Under the pieces are notes generated by a model. The model saw only the letters and a program-made list of their open reading frames with translations. It had not been told where the DNA came from and did not search any database. The position numbers and the translations under genes were made by a program. From NCBI GenBank assembly GCA_048013815.1, contig CM106585.1, forward strand, positions 20,336,001 to 20,400,000: a stretch of 64,000 nucleotides of DNA, read 5' to 3'. Shown in pieces: positions 22,612 to 34,905 of this stretch. The first letter of the stretch is position 1, and every line of letters begins with the position of its first letter. This DNA comes from Setoptus koraiensis. Its lineage: Eukaryota; Arthropoda.

Positions 22612-23331
22612 ATGGGCTGTGACGGAGGCACAATACCAAGAAGGAATGAGATTGTCAAAACCAAACAGAAGGATCAATCCAAAGATAAGAATGCCGAATT
22701 GTCTGCTAAGTGGCAGTTTTGCGCCTTGTCTGGACTCAAACTGAAAGCACCCATTGTGGCTTGTCCATTAGGTCGCTTATACAATAAGGATGCCATTATT
22801 GAACATCTATTGAGTTCAAGAGATCAGAGGCAAACTAATCAGGATAAAGGTCCAACTAGTTCCAAGACCAGCTCAGCCGAGAGTCAAACAATTGTCAGTC
22901 ATATCAGAACATTGAGGGATGTCAAAGAGTTAAACTTGACCCGTAAATTAGACTACAATGACAAGACTGCCGAAAGTGGCAATGAGGCATTCGAAGCTGA
23001 ATATATTTGCCCAGTGACAAGTCTAGAAATGAATGGAAATCACAAATTTATTTACCTATACTCATGCGGATGTGTGATCTCAGCAAGAGCTTTAAAACAA
23101 GTACCAAACAAATTGTGTCTTGTTTGCTCAAAGCCATTCTCCCAAGAGCTGGACGTTGTATTACTTAATGGTGATCCTGATGAGTTGAATGAAATGAAAG
23201 TGAAAATGATCAAAAGAAGGCAACAGATGAAGCGTTCAAAATCTAACGGAGAATCGTCTGGATGCAATACTAAGAAACTCAAAAGTTCCCCAGATGCTAT
23301 TGCAAAACCATCAACTAGCCCATGCCATTGA
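22612..23331 (+). CDS. RTF2: replication termination factor 2 homologue
   Basis: Nuclear protein that acts at stalled replication forks and is removed by proteasome shuttles in animals. Single exon, 239 residues, shorter than the roughly 300 of vertebrates because the tail is reduced. It starts with the near-invariant MGCDGGTIPRR, then has a first modified RING-like half (FCALSGLKL...VACPLGRLYNKDAI, about 40-70) and a second (YICPVTSLEMNG...CGCVISARALK...LCLVCSKPF, about 125-180) with Cys pairs kept. LNGDPDELN follows, as in the family's LNG motif. The Lys/Ser-rich tail is a likely nuclear localisation region. Intact, unlike the copy at 20660-21090. Confidence 0.93.
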   Translation: MGCDGGTIPRRNEIVKTKQKDQSKDKNAELSAKWQFCALSGLKLKAPIVACPLGRLYNKDAIIEHLLSSRDQRQTNQDKGPTSSKTSSAESQTIVSHIRTLRDVKELNLTRKLDYNDKTAESGNEAFEAEYICPVTSLEMNGNHKFIYLYSCGCVISARALKQVPNKLCLVCSKPFSQELDVVLLNGDPDELNEMKVKMIKRRQQMKRSKSNGESSGCNTKKLKSSPDAIAKPSTSPCH

Positions 23332-23921
23332 TATCTCTCTACACACTCAGCTCGGTTCCAATCACATCGGACCTTAAATGTTGATTCTCAAGGCGAGATA
23401 AGTGTAAAAAACTAGACCCATCAATATGATGATTGATATGATTTTCAATGTTACATGCCATGTCTTGTATGACGACTTACACTCACCGTGCTTTAGTTTT
23501 ATTACAATTTTAAACTACAGGCCACTACATTTGTTGTGAAAACGGTTTATCAGGTATGGCGAAAGTTCATCTACGCCCCTTGCCATTATCCGGTTCCGTC
23601 TCGTGAGCTATCCCACCTCCAACTGTCACTAAACGGAGAATATAAATAAATAGAATATAAATCTTGGAGAAAACAAAATAAAGCCGGACTCGTGTTTTGA
23701 TCATCACATGCTGATGTAAACATAACAACTTTAATTGACAAGCAAAACAATGACAAATCTACTTCTCAAATCATCCTTTTATACTGTTATGCTATCTGAT
23801 TCTAATCCGAATAGCTTCACTATATTGAGATGTCTGGAACAGATTGTAAATATATACATAAATAATACTATATATTAAATAATTAACTGAAATACCAAAG
23901 ATATTACTTTCCGAAGATCAA
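23332..23921. other. convergent spacer RTF2 / mucin-like gene
   Basis: 3' flanks of two converging genes. It contains ATAAATAAAT near 23645 and AATAAA near 23680. No gene is seen. Confidence 0.6.
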
Positions 23922-26900
23922 CTATCTAGCCTTCTCTTGAGGCAACAACACCACCACTATAGGATTGTCTTGATTACCGCGTGAAGAGGAACCACTCCTA
24001 CGATTTCCATTACTTGTTAATCTCAAAGCTGTATCGATAGCTCTAATACTTTTGCTCGATCGACTACTTCTGCTATTGCTACCGGCCTCAGAATTGGAAT
24101 CATCGCTGGGCTGGACCCTCTGACCAAAACTGTTTGATCTGGACCTGTGATGATCAGATGAGAATCTGGTAGACTTGATTTTGTCGTTTGCTTTACCAAC
24201 CGAAACTGGACTTGATGCGCCCGATTTTTCTAGAGCTTCTTTGTAGGAACTGGACACCGTCTTGACGGCCAATCTCACATTGTTGGAACTGAAATCGACC
24301 TTCTTTAGCATCATCTGATTGAACACCAATCTGACTAGGTTCATCTTTTCATCATTGTCGACTTTTTCTCCACTGGTATTCATCACTTTCATCAATTGAT
24401 TTGACATTAGATTTACAAGAGTCTTGTTTCTCATTAGTTTATCTATCAGTTCATCATTCAGCAACATGGGTTGCTGTGCACCGGATGACACTATAGCCGA
24501 TGCGTCCGGCACAAGACTAACTGCAGTGGTCGTTGAGTCCAGCGAGTCATTTATTTCGCCCGATGATGTCGTCGGAGTTGTTGTGCTGGTGAAAGCGGAA
24601 GTAGACTTGATGTCGCTCATACTGGCACCAGGATCTGCATTGGCTACTGCTGGCTGTTCGTTGGAATTAGAGTTTGGCAACTGTGATAAAATTGTCTCGG
24701 GCGTTGATATTGAATTCATGCTACCAGCATCGGGCCAGTCGTTCAATTGAGTGAACGACATACCATCGTTGCCCATCCCTGTAGTGGACATAGCTTGGCC
24801 ATCTTCACTCGTCAATATTCCCGACAATAATGTTGTCGTTGGTTCTGGTGCCGATGTTGTGGTGGTGGTGACAGGCTGCTCTGTAGTGGTGGTGGTGACA
24901 GGCTGCTCAGTAGTGGTAGTGGTGCTGGTGGTGCTAGTAGTGGTGGTTGTTGTGCTTGTTGGTCGCGATTTCCTTGTCATCTCTTGCGCTTGCTTGGCCT
25001 GTTTCTGTGAAGCTTGTTGTTGCACATTGTTGTTGCTAGCCTGTGATGTGGCCTGCGACAAAATAACTTTGGCCGAAGTTTTCTGCGTTTGTTGTCGCTG
25101 AGACAGAGCCGGTGGCGGGGGCGGTTTGCTGGTCATTGCTCGTCTGGTCATGGTTGGCGGTTTCATAGAGGTCGTAGATGAGCTGCTCAAGCTGGCCTCC
25201 TCCTCGGATGGGTTCGCATCGAATTCTGGCACGGGCGATGATGTGGACGATGACGTCGATCCACTGGTGCTCGATTGCGCAACGGGCAAAGGTGAGCTTG
25301 TGCTGGCAAAAATGTCCACCGACGATTGATCGTTGCTGGATTGAGTGGTGGTGCTGGTGGTAGTAGAGGCAGCCGTTGTTAAATCGTCGTCCAGTGGCTC
25401 CAGCGGCTCAAGTGGCAATTCCGTGGTAGTGGTGGTAGAGGTTGTTGTTGTGCTTCCTTGTTTTGTCTTTTTCTTTTTCGGCGGCACTGAACTGGCCGTA
25501 GTGGTAGTTGTGGTTGTTGAGGTGGTTGTGCTAGGCTCCTCCTCTTCTTCTTCGGCCTCTGTAGTGCTGGTGCTGGTAGAAGTGGAAGTTGTCGATGATG
25601 GCTCCTCTTTTTCCGTTGTCGAGCTACCGCTAGTTTCTGTTGTCGAGCTACCGCTTGTTTCTGTGCTAGAGCTAGGCTCGCCCTCGACCTCTAGAGTTGT
25701 GCCGCTAGACGACGAGGAGCCCTCAGTTGTGGAACTAGATGGGGTGTCGCCATCGCCGCTGCCGGTTGTTGTGGTTGTTGGCTCTGTAGTGGACGAGCTG
25801 GATGAGTCACTAGTTGAGTCGGTTGTTGTAGTGCCCTCGCTTGTTGACGACGATTCTGTTGTGGTGGTAGATGAATCGCCGTCAGGCGACACCGTTGTTG
25901 TCGTGCTAGTAGTAGTGGTGGTTGTCTTTGGCTTCTTGGTTGTTGTAGAGTTAGATTTTGAATAATCTCTTCCGTAGCCGTTGCCGTAGCCGTGACCATA
26001 GCCATAACCGTAGCCGCTTGTGTCCTTGAGATCTGGATCCATCCATTCGTCGTCGTGTGTATAGTTGCCCGTGTTATTCAAGAATATGGGCTTGTTGATG
26101 ACATGCAACAATCTCTGGCGATTCTTGGGCCTCTTGGTCGTGGTAGACGAGTTTGCTTGATGAATGGATATTCTTGGTTTCAAGAACAGTATCACCTTTG
26201 AGCGTTCGCGTTTATCGTGTGCGCCAGGCTCGTATTTTTCCACCTTGGTTGCGTAATCGTTCTTATTGTAGCCGTCGCCGTAGCCGTTACTGTAGCCATT
26301 GCCGGCACCATTACCGTATGCATTGCCGCCGTAAGACGAACTTGAGGCCGCCGAGTTTGAGCCGTATCCGGAGCTGGACGGCGCATATCCGTTGGCGGCG
26401 TATTTGGCCTGCAAATCTGGTTGCGACGAATATCCGGCACTTTTGCCAGCGACACTATGATAACTTTTGGCCGCATTATTGGAGCTGTAAGCCGGGCCGG
26501 ACGATTGATTGTCCGCGTCATATTGTGCTTGCTGCACGGGCGCATAATCTTGGTGGGTATTATGCGCCGATGGAGCGCCCACATAGTTACTTTGCTGATA
26601 TCTGCCGCTACCTGGCTGCTGATACAGGTCGTGTGCCGGTACCTGTTGCTGTTGCTGTTCATGATAATGCTTGCTAGTGAGCGGATAGTGTTGGCTTTCC
26701 GAAGGCTTAAGTGCGTACGACTTGACATTGTCCGACGACGAATAGTCAGCGTCGAATATTGGCTGCCCGTTGCCTATCTGATACCTGGTGTTGGCCAGGT
26801 GAACATTGTGCTGCCTAGCCGAGCTGTTGTCGAGCGAATTGTTGGGCAACTCCACTATGGGTCCCCAAATGGGCTGCTTGGGGCCCGGCGGGGAGGCCGG

Positions 26901-29878
26901 ATGCACGGGCAAATGCGGCCCGTTTTCCATTAACGCAGGCCTGGCGGGATCGTAGGGATGATCGTCGAAACTGGGCGCGCCCGCTTGCATTGAGTTGGGC
27001 GTCACCGAGTTACCTGTGGGCACCGGCTTAGGCTGATCCGAGTGCGAATAGAATCTGTCGTGATCCGCGTCTAGGGCACTGTCGTGATGATTTGGTCTGG
27101 GCAAATTGTTTTTGGCCTCTTTTGAGAATTGTCGCCATTGAGCCAGTGCCGGGGGTCGTCGGTCGTCAACGGGTGTCGGCGGCTGGTTTAGATGTTGCTG
27201 AGCGTGTTGTTCGTTTGCATGTATCGGCGGCATAACATCTTGGCCAACATGGTGATTATGATTTAAATTATCCACCTGATCTTGCCAGTGTTGATGGTAG
27301 TTGGGTTGATCGTGCGCATGTTGTTGTGGTTGTTGGTGTTGGTGTTGCTGTTGAACATGATTAAACGGTGGCAAATGTCCGGAAGGTGTGTGGTAAGGAT
27401 TGAATGGTGGCGCCGGCGATCCAGATTGAAATTGGTTGTTTGCGTGCGTATTATGGTGATGGTTGTAGTGCTGTTGTTGTTGTTGTTGCTGCTGGTGAGC
27501 ATCATAACTGAATTGCTGATTACTGACTTGCTGATAGCCGTTAACCGTTAGCGGGCCATAATGTTGTTGCTTTCGGTTGTTGCCATAATAGTAGTCGTCA
27601 ACAAATTGACCGTTGTCAAACAAATGCGTTGTTCCGTTGAGCGGATGCGTTGCATTGGCGCCGTTCGTGGTTGAATTGTCGAAAGCGCTTGTGGAATTGG
27701 CCAGACTTGTATCGTTTGCGCCACTAGTGCTGTTTGCTTTCGGAAAAGGCTCAGGTGGCTCAAAGATGTCCTCCTCGGGCTCTTGTTCCTCGTCGCTGGG
27801 CCTCTCCAGTGGATCACGCGATCCAGTAGTTATCTTGACTCTCGGACTGGAGTGCAGCTTAACCTTGATAGGCGCCATGTCCAGGTCGGCTGCGGAATAG
27901 GTAATTAATTAGAGATACGTAACATGTTAGAAACAACATGTGTATTTATAAATGTACAGTTTGTTTTCAGATCTGTGGCACAAACTGGCTACTGGTCGGG
28001 CGACCATTCATAGTTGCCTGGCAACTATGACTGTCAAAGCAACTGTGTAGACCAGTGGTGTGTAGTTATGTAAGAGAAATGTAACAAAGAGAACAGATTG
28101 CATCCCGCTGTCGATGCGGCTATTAATAGCGCGCTAATCGCCACTCTTTGGCAAGAAAAATGCAAATTACACACACCACCCAAGTTGATGCCTATCACGG
28201 TGCCCGGCCTTGGTGTTGCTGTTACGCAACACCAACACCCACACAAGCCACGATGACTAATGGCGCCAATCAGCACACGCAACATGATGTCTACATGCAA
28301 AATATATCCATCTTATTCGATGTGCATTATGAATCATACCACACTTGTGACTGTACTTTACTTACCGTGTATCACCGTCTTGCCTTTCTTCGGCATCTCA
28401 ATCGACATGGTGGGCTTGTAGTTCTTCTTGTAATACTTGTTGTTGCCATAACCACTGCTGCTGTTATCACCGTACGAGCCACTACCGCCGGATGTTGCGT
28501 AATCGCCACCGGAGTCGCTTGTGTCGTAATTTGAGCCACCACCGATTGTGATGCCGCGCCCGCCACCAATTGATATGGTGCGCCCGCCGCCGCTCGAATA
28601 GCCGTCACTGTGGGAACCTTGCGAGGCCAAAGTTTCGCCGGAGCCGCCCTCGGAGCCGCCACCTTTGCCTCCGATTGAGATGGCGCCCGCTTTGGTGCCA
28701 ATCGTCAAGCCCTGTCCGCCACCGAACGATATGCTGCGTCCGTTGCCGAACTGCAAACTCACGCCGCCGAATCCGCCGCCATAGCCATCGCCAGCTGCAC
28801 CGCCAGCACCCGCCGAATCGGCGCCCTTGGTTGCGTCACCGGCCTGGGGCCCGGCACCGCGAGGTCTGCCTCTGGCGCCGCCAGCCGGATGTGGCACGGC
28901 TCGGCCGTTGTTCAATGGAGCAGCGAACTGATTCTTGTTGCCGGTGTACTGTTGCTGAATGATCTGGTCAGATGATGAAAATTGCATGACATCGTTAGTG
29001 GGCGCCAGCGGATACGGTCTGACATTGGGGGCAACATTGACAGGTTGCGCGGCCAGCGGAAGAGCCACGGCTGGATATTTGACAGAATGCAAATTGGACA
29101 ACTGTTGCACGGGCGACACGGGCGCGGGTTGCAGGAAAAAGGCGCCCGGCTGAACGGGCTTGATCGGTTGAACCTGGCTGGGCGGTGTCAATTTGACCCA
29201 AGTGCTGGGATTTGGGTCTAGCACGTCATACTGTTGATTTGAGTACTGGCCGTACAATTGCTCTTGCTGTTGATGATGCAAATTGACGTGCGCATATTTT
29301 GACTTTTTCTTCTTGTTGAACGGATATTGATTTCTCAGCCAAGTGATAGGAAACTTCTTTTTGGCCTGGCCACCCCCGTACCCATACTGACCGTCGGCCG
29401 ACTGTTTTTCAGGCACCTTCTCGAGTGCTATGTCCACTGAGGCACCCGCACCGCCGAAGCCAAACCTTCTGTCGGCCTTGTGCAATCTGCTGGTGACAAC
29501 TTTTGGTAATATTAGGTGGGCTGAAACTGAACTGAAACTATTATATGCTGTTAGCCAATGTACATTGCTTATTACATTGGCTATAATTAAAATTTGGCAT
29601 GTTACCTGTAAGAATATTAAAAATAGCTTAAATGGTCTCACTATATGATTGTTGCATGATGATGATGCCTTGCTCTTCTTTTCTGCCACTTGTCTGTTGT
29701 TGTCTTGGTGTCTCGTGCAGTCTTGTAACAGTTGATATTTGTTGTTATTGTTGTTACTACAATTGTCGTAATTGACGTGTTGTTGCTTGAGGTCTTTGTG
29801 GTTGTGCTGGTGCGATGACACTTTGCGAGGCTTCATTTTTTTATTGTCGTCAAGTGACATTGTTGCCGCTGTTGTCAT
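23922..29878 (-). CDS. giant low-complexity mucin-like membrane or secreted protein
   Basis: Two exons joined in phase (29878-28366, then 27889-23922) predict 1826 residues. I do not recognise an orthologue. Residues 1-80 are polar. About 83-104 (KLFLIFLQVTCQILIIANVI) is one hydrophobic segment, either a signal anchor or an internal signal peptide. Then come a Gly-rich block with repeats of type TISIGGGRGITIGG (about 370-480), a long Gln/His/Asn-rich block, Gly-Tyr repeats (GYGYGYGHGYG) and a Thr/Ser-rich tract of several hundred residues with Glu (typical of O-glycosylated mucin). The last 250 residues are less repetitive (LMRNKTLVNLMSNQLMKVM) and could be a folded domain. A matrix, cuticle or hydrogel role is inference. 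An intron inside exon 1 was tested and would break the frame. Confidence 0.75.
27890..28365. other. intron of the mucin-like gene
   Basis: Donor GTAAGT at 28365 and acceptor CCGCAG ending at 27890 on the minus strand. Codon phase 1 is preserved across it (the split codon gives Ala). No other feature is seen. Confidence 0.8.
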
Positions 29879-32800
29879 TGTGGCTATCTCTCTATATCAC
29901 TGTGTCTCGTGTTAATTAAACTACCGTTGTTGTTGCTAATGAATGCAAATCTAGATTTTAATCAGCTTATGATTGCCGTGTAATGTAACAACAAACATTG
30001 TCGCTGTATAGCACATGTTGGTCCGACGTCTTGCCGTGTCTCGGTCGAGGCGACGATGCAACTACAAACACTCCGTGCCCGAACAGACACATAAACTCTC
30101 TAGGCCAAAAAGTTTCACAAATGAGCAATGAGACGGCCGCGCATCGTCATCGTCATCACAATCATCATGGTCAAAATGTTAAACAGCGATGTTTCTCTAT
30201 CGAACTGTGAGACTCGCGAGAGGGGGCTCAGCTCGGCTGGCCTATTGAGCTGATATTATTTTCACTTTCTCGCCGATTTCCTCTCTCACTTGCTCTCTCT
30301 AGCTTCTCTATCCGCTTATCCTTGTGTCTTGGCAGTAGCCAGTTCCTTCTTTTCGCTAATGAACGCCACCAGTGGCGTCTCTCTATCTGGCGTTGGCAGT
30401 TGTTGCAACTTTCACTTGTTGGCGTCGTCGTGGTGATGGTTGTTGTCGTTGTCGTTGTTTCTTTTCCCGACTTAGACAAACACGACACACACACACACAC
30501 ACACGAAAGCCAGCCCACCTTCATCTTCGTAAGCGTCGTCGCATTTGCATTAGGCAAAAGAACTAGCCATGTAAAATAGCAGTGGTGGTGCTGGTATTTC
30601 TATGGATGCAATCCGGCAGCAAATGAAAGGAAAGGCCCAAAAAAGTGGCTTGAGTCCGTTTGCTGTCTCTCGACAAGTTTAAGTGAGATTAAACAACCAA
30701 AACGCTCACTGCTTGACGTAATGCTGCACCGACGCACCGACTCACCAGCCATTAGGCCGTTCGAGGCATTTTTCTCTGCTGACGCCAAGCTAGCTGGTCA
30801 GGCTGAATTATCTCATCACAGTCAGTGGAGCCAAATGAAGCAAGTGCATCTATTATTACTGCTAGTACTATTATTGAAACAACAAAACAACAACGACAGC
30901 AACAACAACAACTTGAGCCGATTGCGATATGCATCATCAGGCTAACCGGGCCCGGCCGATGGTTCAATGCAACACTCACCTGTTGGCTCACTTGTTTGCC
31001 TGTCCATCTGCTGAACAAGCCAGACACTATTTGGAGCTTTGCAAGCTGGCTGCTTACTGCTCGGCGTCGACTGCCGAAGCAATGCCAGCAACAGCGACTT
31101 GTTTATAGCAGCAGCGGCGTCGTAGCAGCGTAATTGTTGGACTTTGAGTGGTAGTTGCTCTAGGCAGAGGAGAATTTCTAACGAGACGACTAAGTTTCTA
31201 ACGAGACCACTAAGAGACGACCAAACGGAACGGAATGGAGCGGAATTGAACGAAACGGAACGAAATGAAAATGAAATGAGACAAGAAAGAGAGAGAGAGA
31301 GAGAGCGAGAGAAAGTTGTTCATCCTCATCTGCATCATCTTTTCTACAATTCAATCCATTTTATTTCAATCCAATTTGATCTGTTTGTTCGTATGTTTAT
31401 ATGCGTGCCTCTACATTTAAACTGTGTGTTGTGTATGTGTCCAGTTGCTAATATTTGATCTGTCTCAGCTTGGCTCGCCTCTTTTTGGCTTGATATGGTC
31501 AGATTTTTTCCTTTTCTCAAAAGTTCAATGAACGGTGGCAATGGCTCAATTCAATTGAATTTGGCGTATCCCACCATCGGCAGTATCCTCTATTTAGAGG
31601 AGCGATGAGAGCGTGTGTTTGTTATACTAACAACGACGAAACAACAACCGGTGACTGTAAGCAACTCGCTCTCTTTCTCTAGCTTGTGAGTGTCCATTGT
31701 TCTTGTTGGCAGTTTGAGCGGCATCAACATAATTGCATCATCATCACCCTCTCTCTTTTCTCATCATTAGTGGACTCAATCCATTATAAACATCCATATA
31801 AATATGCGGACATGGCGCAATACTGTAATATGCCAACGAAAGTAAGTCGCTCTCTCACTGCAAGTCCCTCTCATATATCAAATTTGAGAGTCGCCGGATT
31901 GACGTCATTACTCACTATTGACGCCAAGCGGACGCAATCACCGGAAAATTGCGCAATCGGGTCCCAGCTCGCCATCGGACTGTGCTCCAGTGCGTCGACG
32001 ACGCCGTTTAGTTGCAAGTGACCGGGGGCCATCCAGGCAACAAACATTCAGGGGAAGTGGCCCAAGCAAGTATCGAGCTGGCTGCTAGAGGTCCAATGAG
32101 TACGAGATGGACGAGCTTGAAAATGATTTAAGAATGATTGGTGATGCTCGATTGACAGTTGGTCATTTGTCATCATTGAGTTTATGAGCAAATATTGTGT
32201 ATTACACGTATGTACAAATGAATTCTTTAGTAGTTGTTGGAGTTTGTTGTGCTATTGGCACTTTAATAAGTTGTCGGACTAACAAGCGCAATCTATTATT
32301 TCATTAAAGTGAATTATATTCACCACTTGAAAGCTGTTGTATATGTACGCCGGGCTACAAGACAATGGCTGCTGTTTGTTTATAGTTTATAGTCAGACAC
32401 ACCATTGTTTTTAAACCTCAACGCTGAAAACCCGATGGCCGAAAACCTGATAAGGCTGATCGCGGGTGTCTGAGGCGCTAATCGACAATCAGTTAGTTAA
32501 TGGGGCGAGAAGGTAACAACACCAACAACAGCGAGCGACATTAAGCAACAACATTAAACATCTGAGATACGACATGACAATATAAACATACGGCAACAAC
32601 GGGCCGTCCACATATTAGGGACTGATCGTGTACGATTGTAATTGTGTGTCTATTTGTGTCTTCATCAGATAAACAATAAACAAGAAACAGGTGATTAGTT
32701 TGATTATAAATGGCACTTTTGCTTTTATCAATCAACATGTCCAGTGTGTTGCACGTTTATTTGATGACCCATTCATGACGCAACACACATATCCAAATAG

Positions 32801-34640
32801 CTGGTATAGAGGTATTGCTCAGTTATAGCGATGCCTCTCTCTCTCTCTCTCTCTCTCTCCCTCTGTGTCTGTGGGCTTCAATCAAATGGATGGCAGATAA
32901 ATCTAAAAGCTAGGAAGTTGTCGTGTACACTTAGGAGGACGATTGGCGCCGTAAGAGGTCTTGTATAACTTATTATATAACTTATATAAATACAGGTAAA
33001 CAAGTTGCTTGTTTCTATTCTTGTGTTTATGTATGAATGTTAAGAGTGATGGTAATGTCGACGGCAGTGCTAGTGCCAACTATGACAAGTTTTACGACAA
33101 CAAAATGTGTGTGTGTGTGTGTGTGTGTGTGTCTAACTAACTGGCACACACACACACACACACACCATTTACACAAGCAAATTGTCGGCGTGATCGAGTC
33201 GAGCGTCGTCTCTATATTTCCAAGAAACGGAACAAAAACAAAGTTAGCTAATATTTGTGAAGACACACACAGTCCGTTTATCAGCCAGGTAGTAAAGGTA
33301 GAATAAGTGAGAAAGATCATCATCATCAGCAGCAACGGCAGCAGCAGCAATGGTCTCTGTTTTGATCTAACTTCTTTCTTTCTCTTCATCGCCATGGTCA
33401 TCAGCACTGTGTATTACTATTCAGACAATGTCTAGTCCTTCCTTGTTGCACTTGTTGTTGTTGTTGCTGTTGCCGCTGCGGCTACGGCTGTAGCTGCACT
33501 GGCCATGCCATGGTAATACCGCTATTTAAATTTATCTTGCGAGCTAGTGAGCTTTTCGTGAGCTCAACATTCATACTCGTTTCTATAATCAATATAAATA
33601 GTTTGCTTCAGCAGAAGCGGCGACTGCGACGGCACCGGCAGCAGCAACAACCAAAACTTCCACCACTTTTATTAAGCTAACTAGCTAATCCAAACACCAC
33701 CGCCATACTACCTGTGATATGATGCCAATGATCGGGACAGAATATAGTGGTTAAAGATCAAGTAATAATTACAATTTGAGCTTACATGCACACAACTACA
33801 ACAACAAAGAACGTATAAAAGAGGCATCACAGAGCCTGTGTGTTGGTTCCTTTGAACATACTGGGAGCTTCAAAGTCCGAACTTCGAAGCCCAAAGTGTC
33901 CGAACACTACCTGTTCCTTGTTTCATGTTAAACACTGCCTATTGCCCATTGCCCATTGCCCACTGCGAACCTTGTCGGAGCTCTTGGTGGCGTGTCTTGG
34001 TGATCGTCATACTGCCGCCACTGTCTCCGTTAATGTTGATGGTTAAAATTTATTGCCCTGTGTACATATCTATCACTCTCGCTTTTTCTCCATGTCTGCA
34101 CTTATAACGTATACAAGAATATATAAATATATATTTTCTCATGTCTTTCTATGTGTCTTTGTGACAGCATAAAATATACGCAGCTATACGACGGCTAACC
34201 GATGCTCTCAACCAATATAACATACCATTGTGTTAGGTATAGATTTGGGCGATCATTATACTAGTTTTGGCCAACTACTTACAATAATTACTTTTGTGAT
34301 CAATGAAAGAGAAACTCAATTTTCTCGCTCTTTCGCCCTCTATTTAAGCTGCAATTTGTGAAGAAGGGCGATTGTTGTGAGCACAAATTAGAGATCGGAA
34401 GGAACCGTTTTAGTGCGGCGTCACCCATTACGCATCTACAATATAGTACGGTGGTACTGCTGGTTCATTCTCATTAAAATCATATTATCATTCGGATGAA
34501 TTTGGGGAGAAAAAAAAAATTAAAGACGCTGAGGAGGATGGAGCGACAGAGAGAAGGAAAGAGAGACCTTTTAAAGCAGTAATAATCCTTTTACCATCAT
34601 AATGATTGCCTCATTTGGTAACACAATCGGCTGCATAATA
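29879..34640. other. microsatellite-rich intergenic region
   Basis: No supported intact gene. It contains CA (about 30487-30506), GA (about 31288-31312), CT (32834-32860) and paired TG/CA (33106-33166) tracts. An ATG with good context at about 31814 runs ten codons to a strong donor AAA|GTAAGT, so a 5' exon of an unknown transcript is possible but unproved. A TATAAAAG box lies at 33814-33821, followed only by short frames. Confidence 0.5.
33106..33166. repeat. adjacent inverted TG and CA tracts
   Basis: (TG)n at 33106-33132 and (CA)n at 33145-33166 separated by 12 bp. The two tracts are complementary and could fold as a hairpin of about 20 bp. Confidence 0.85.
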
Positions 34641-34644
34641 CCAG

Positions 34645-34905
34645 ACTAGGAACTTAAATAAAGTGAACAGTGCTATTTCTCCAAAAATTGTCAGCTTTCA
34701 CTGTTGGTTCGACTCTCAATGAATTCATGATAGTCATGATAGTTTAAGGCATGACTAAATTGCTCACGGCTTGGTCGGGTCTTTCATGAATTGACGTGAA
34801 AGTTTTTCCTTCATTTTTAACGCTAGAGCGCCAGTTTCCAGCAATTCGTCTATGGTGCTTTTGGCCGAACCTCATCGGCACCTGTATCCCCGTATCTTGG
34901 ACCCT
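34645..34905 (-). pseudogene. decayed copy of the GOSR2 coding exon
   Basis: About 260 bp aligns with 37885-38150, the intact short GOSR2 gene 3 kb away, on the same strand. Shared blocks include AATAAAGTRAACARTGC-like sequence over the membrane segment, the SNARE region, and CCAGTTTCCAGCAATTCGTC against CCTGTTTCCAACAATTCGTC. Many substitutions and small indels remove any long frame in the parental sense. Similarity starts close to the parental stop codon and fades near the parental start. Without flanks or introns I cannot tell retrocopy from local DNA duplication. Confidence 0.8.

Noticed and set aside
25345-25965. 206-codon Val/Ser-rich plus-strand frame
   Set aside because: It is the complement of the Thr/Ser mucin tract (ACN codons read as GTN/NGT).
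29520-29610. Possible intron in exon 1 of the mucin-like gene
   Set aside because: Donor and acceptor phases differ, and removal would introduce an early stop and delete the hydrophobic segment.
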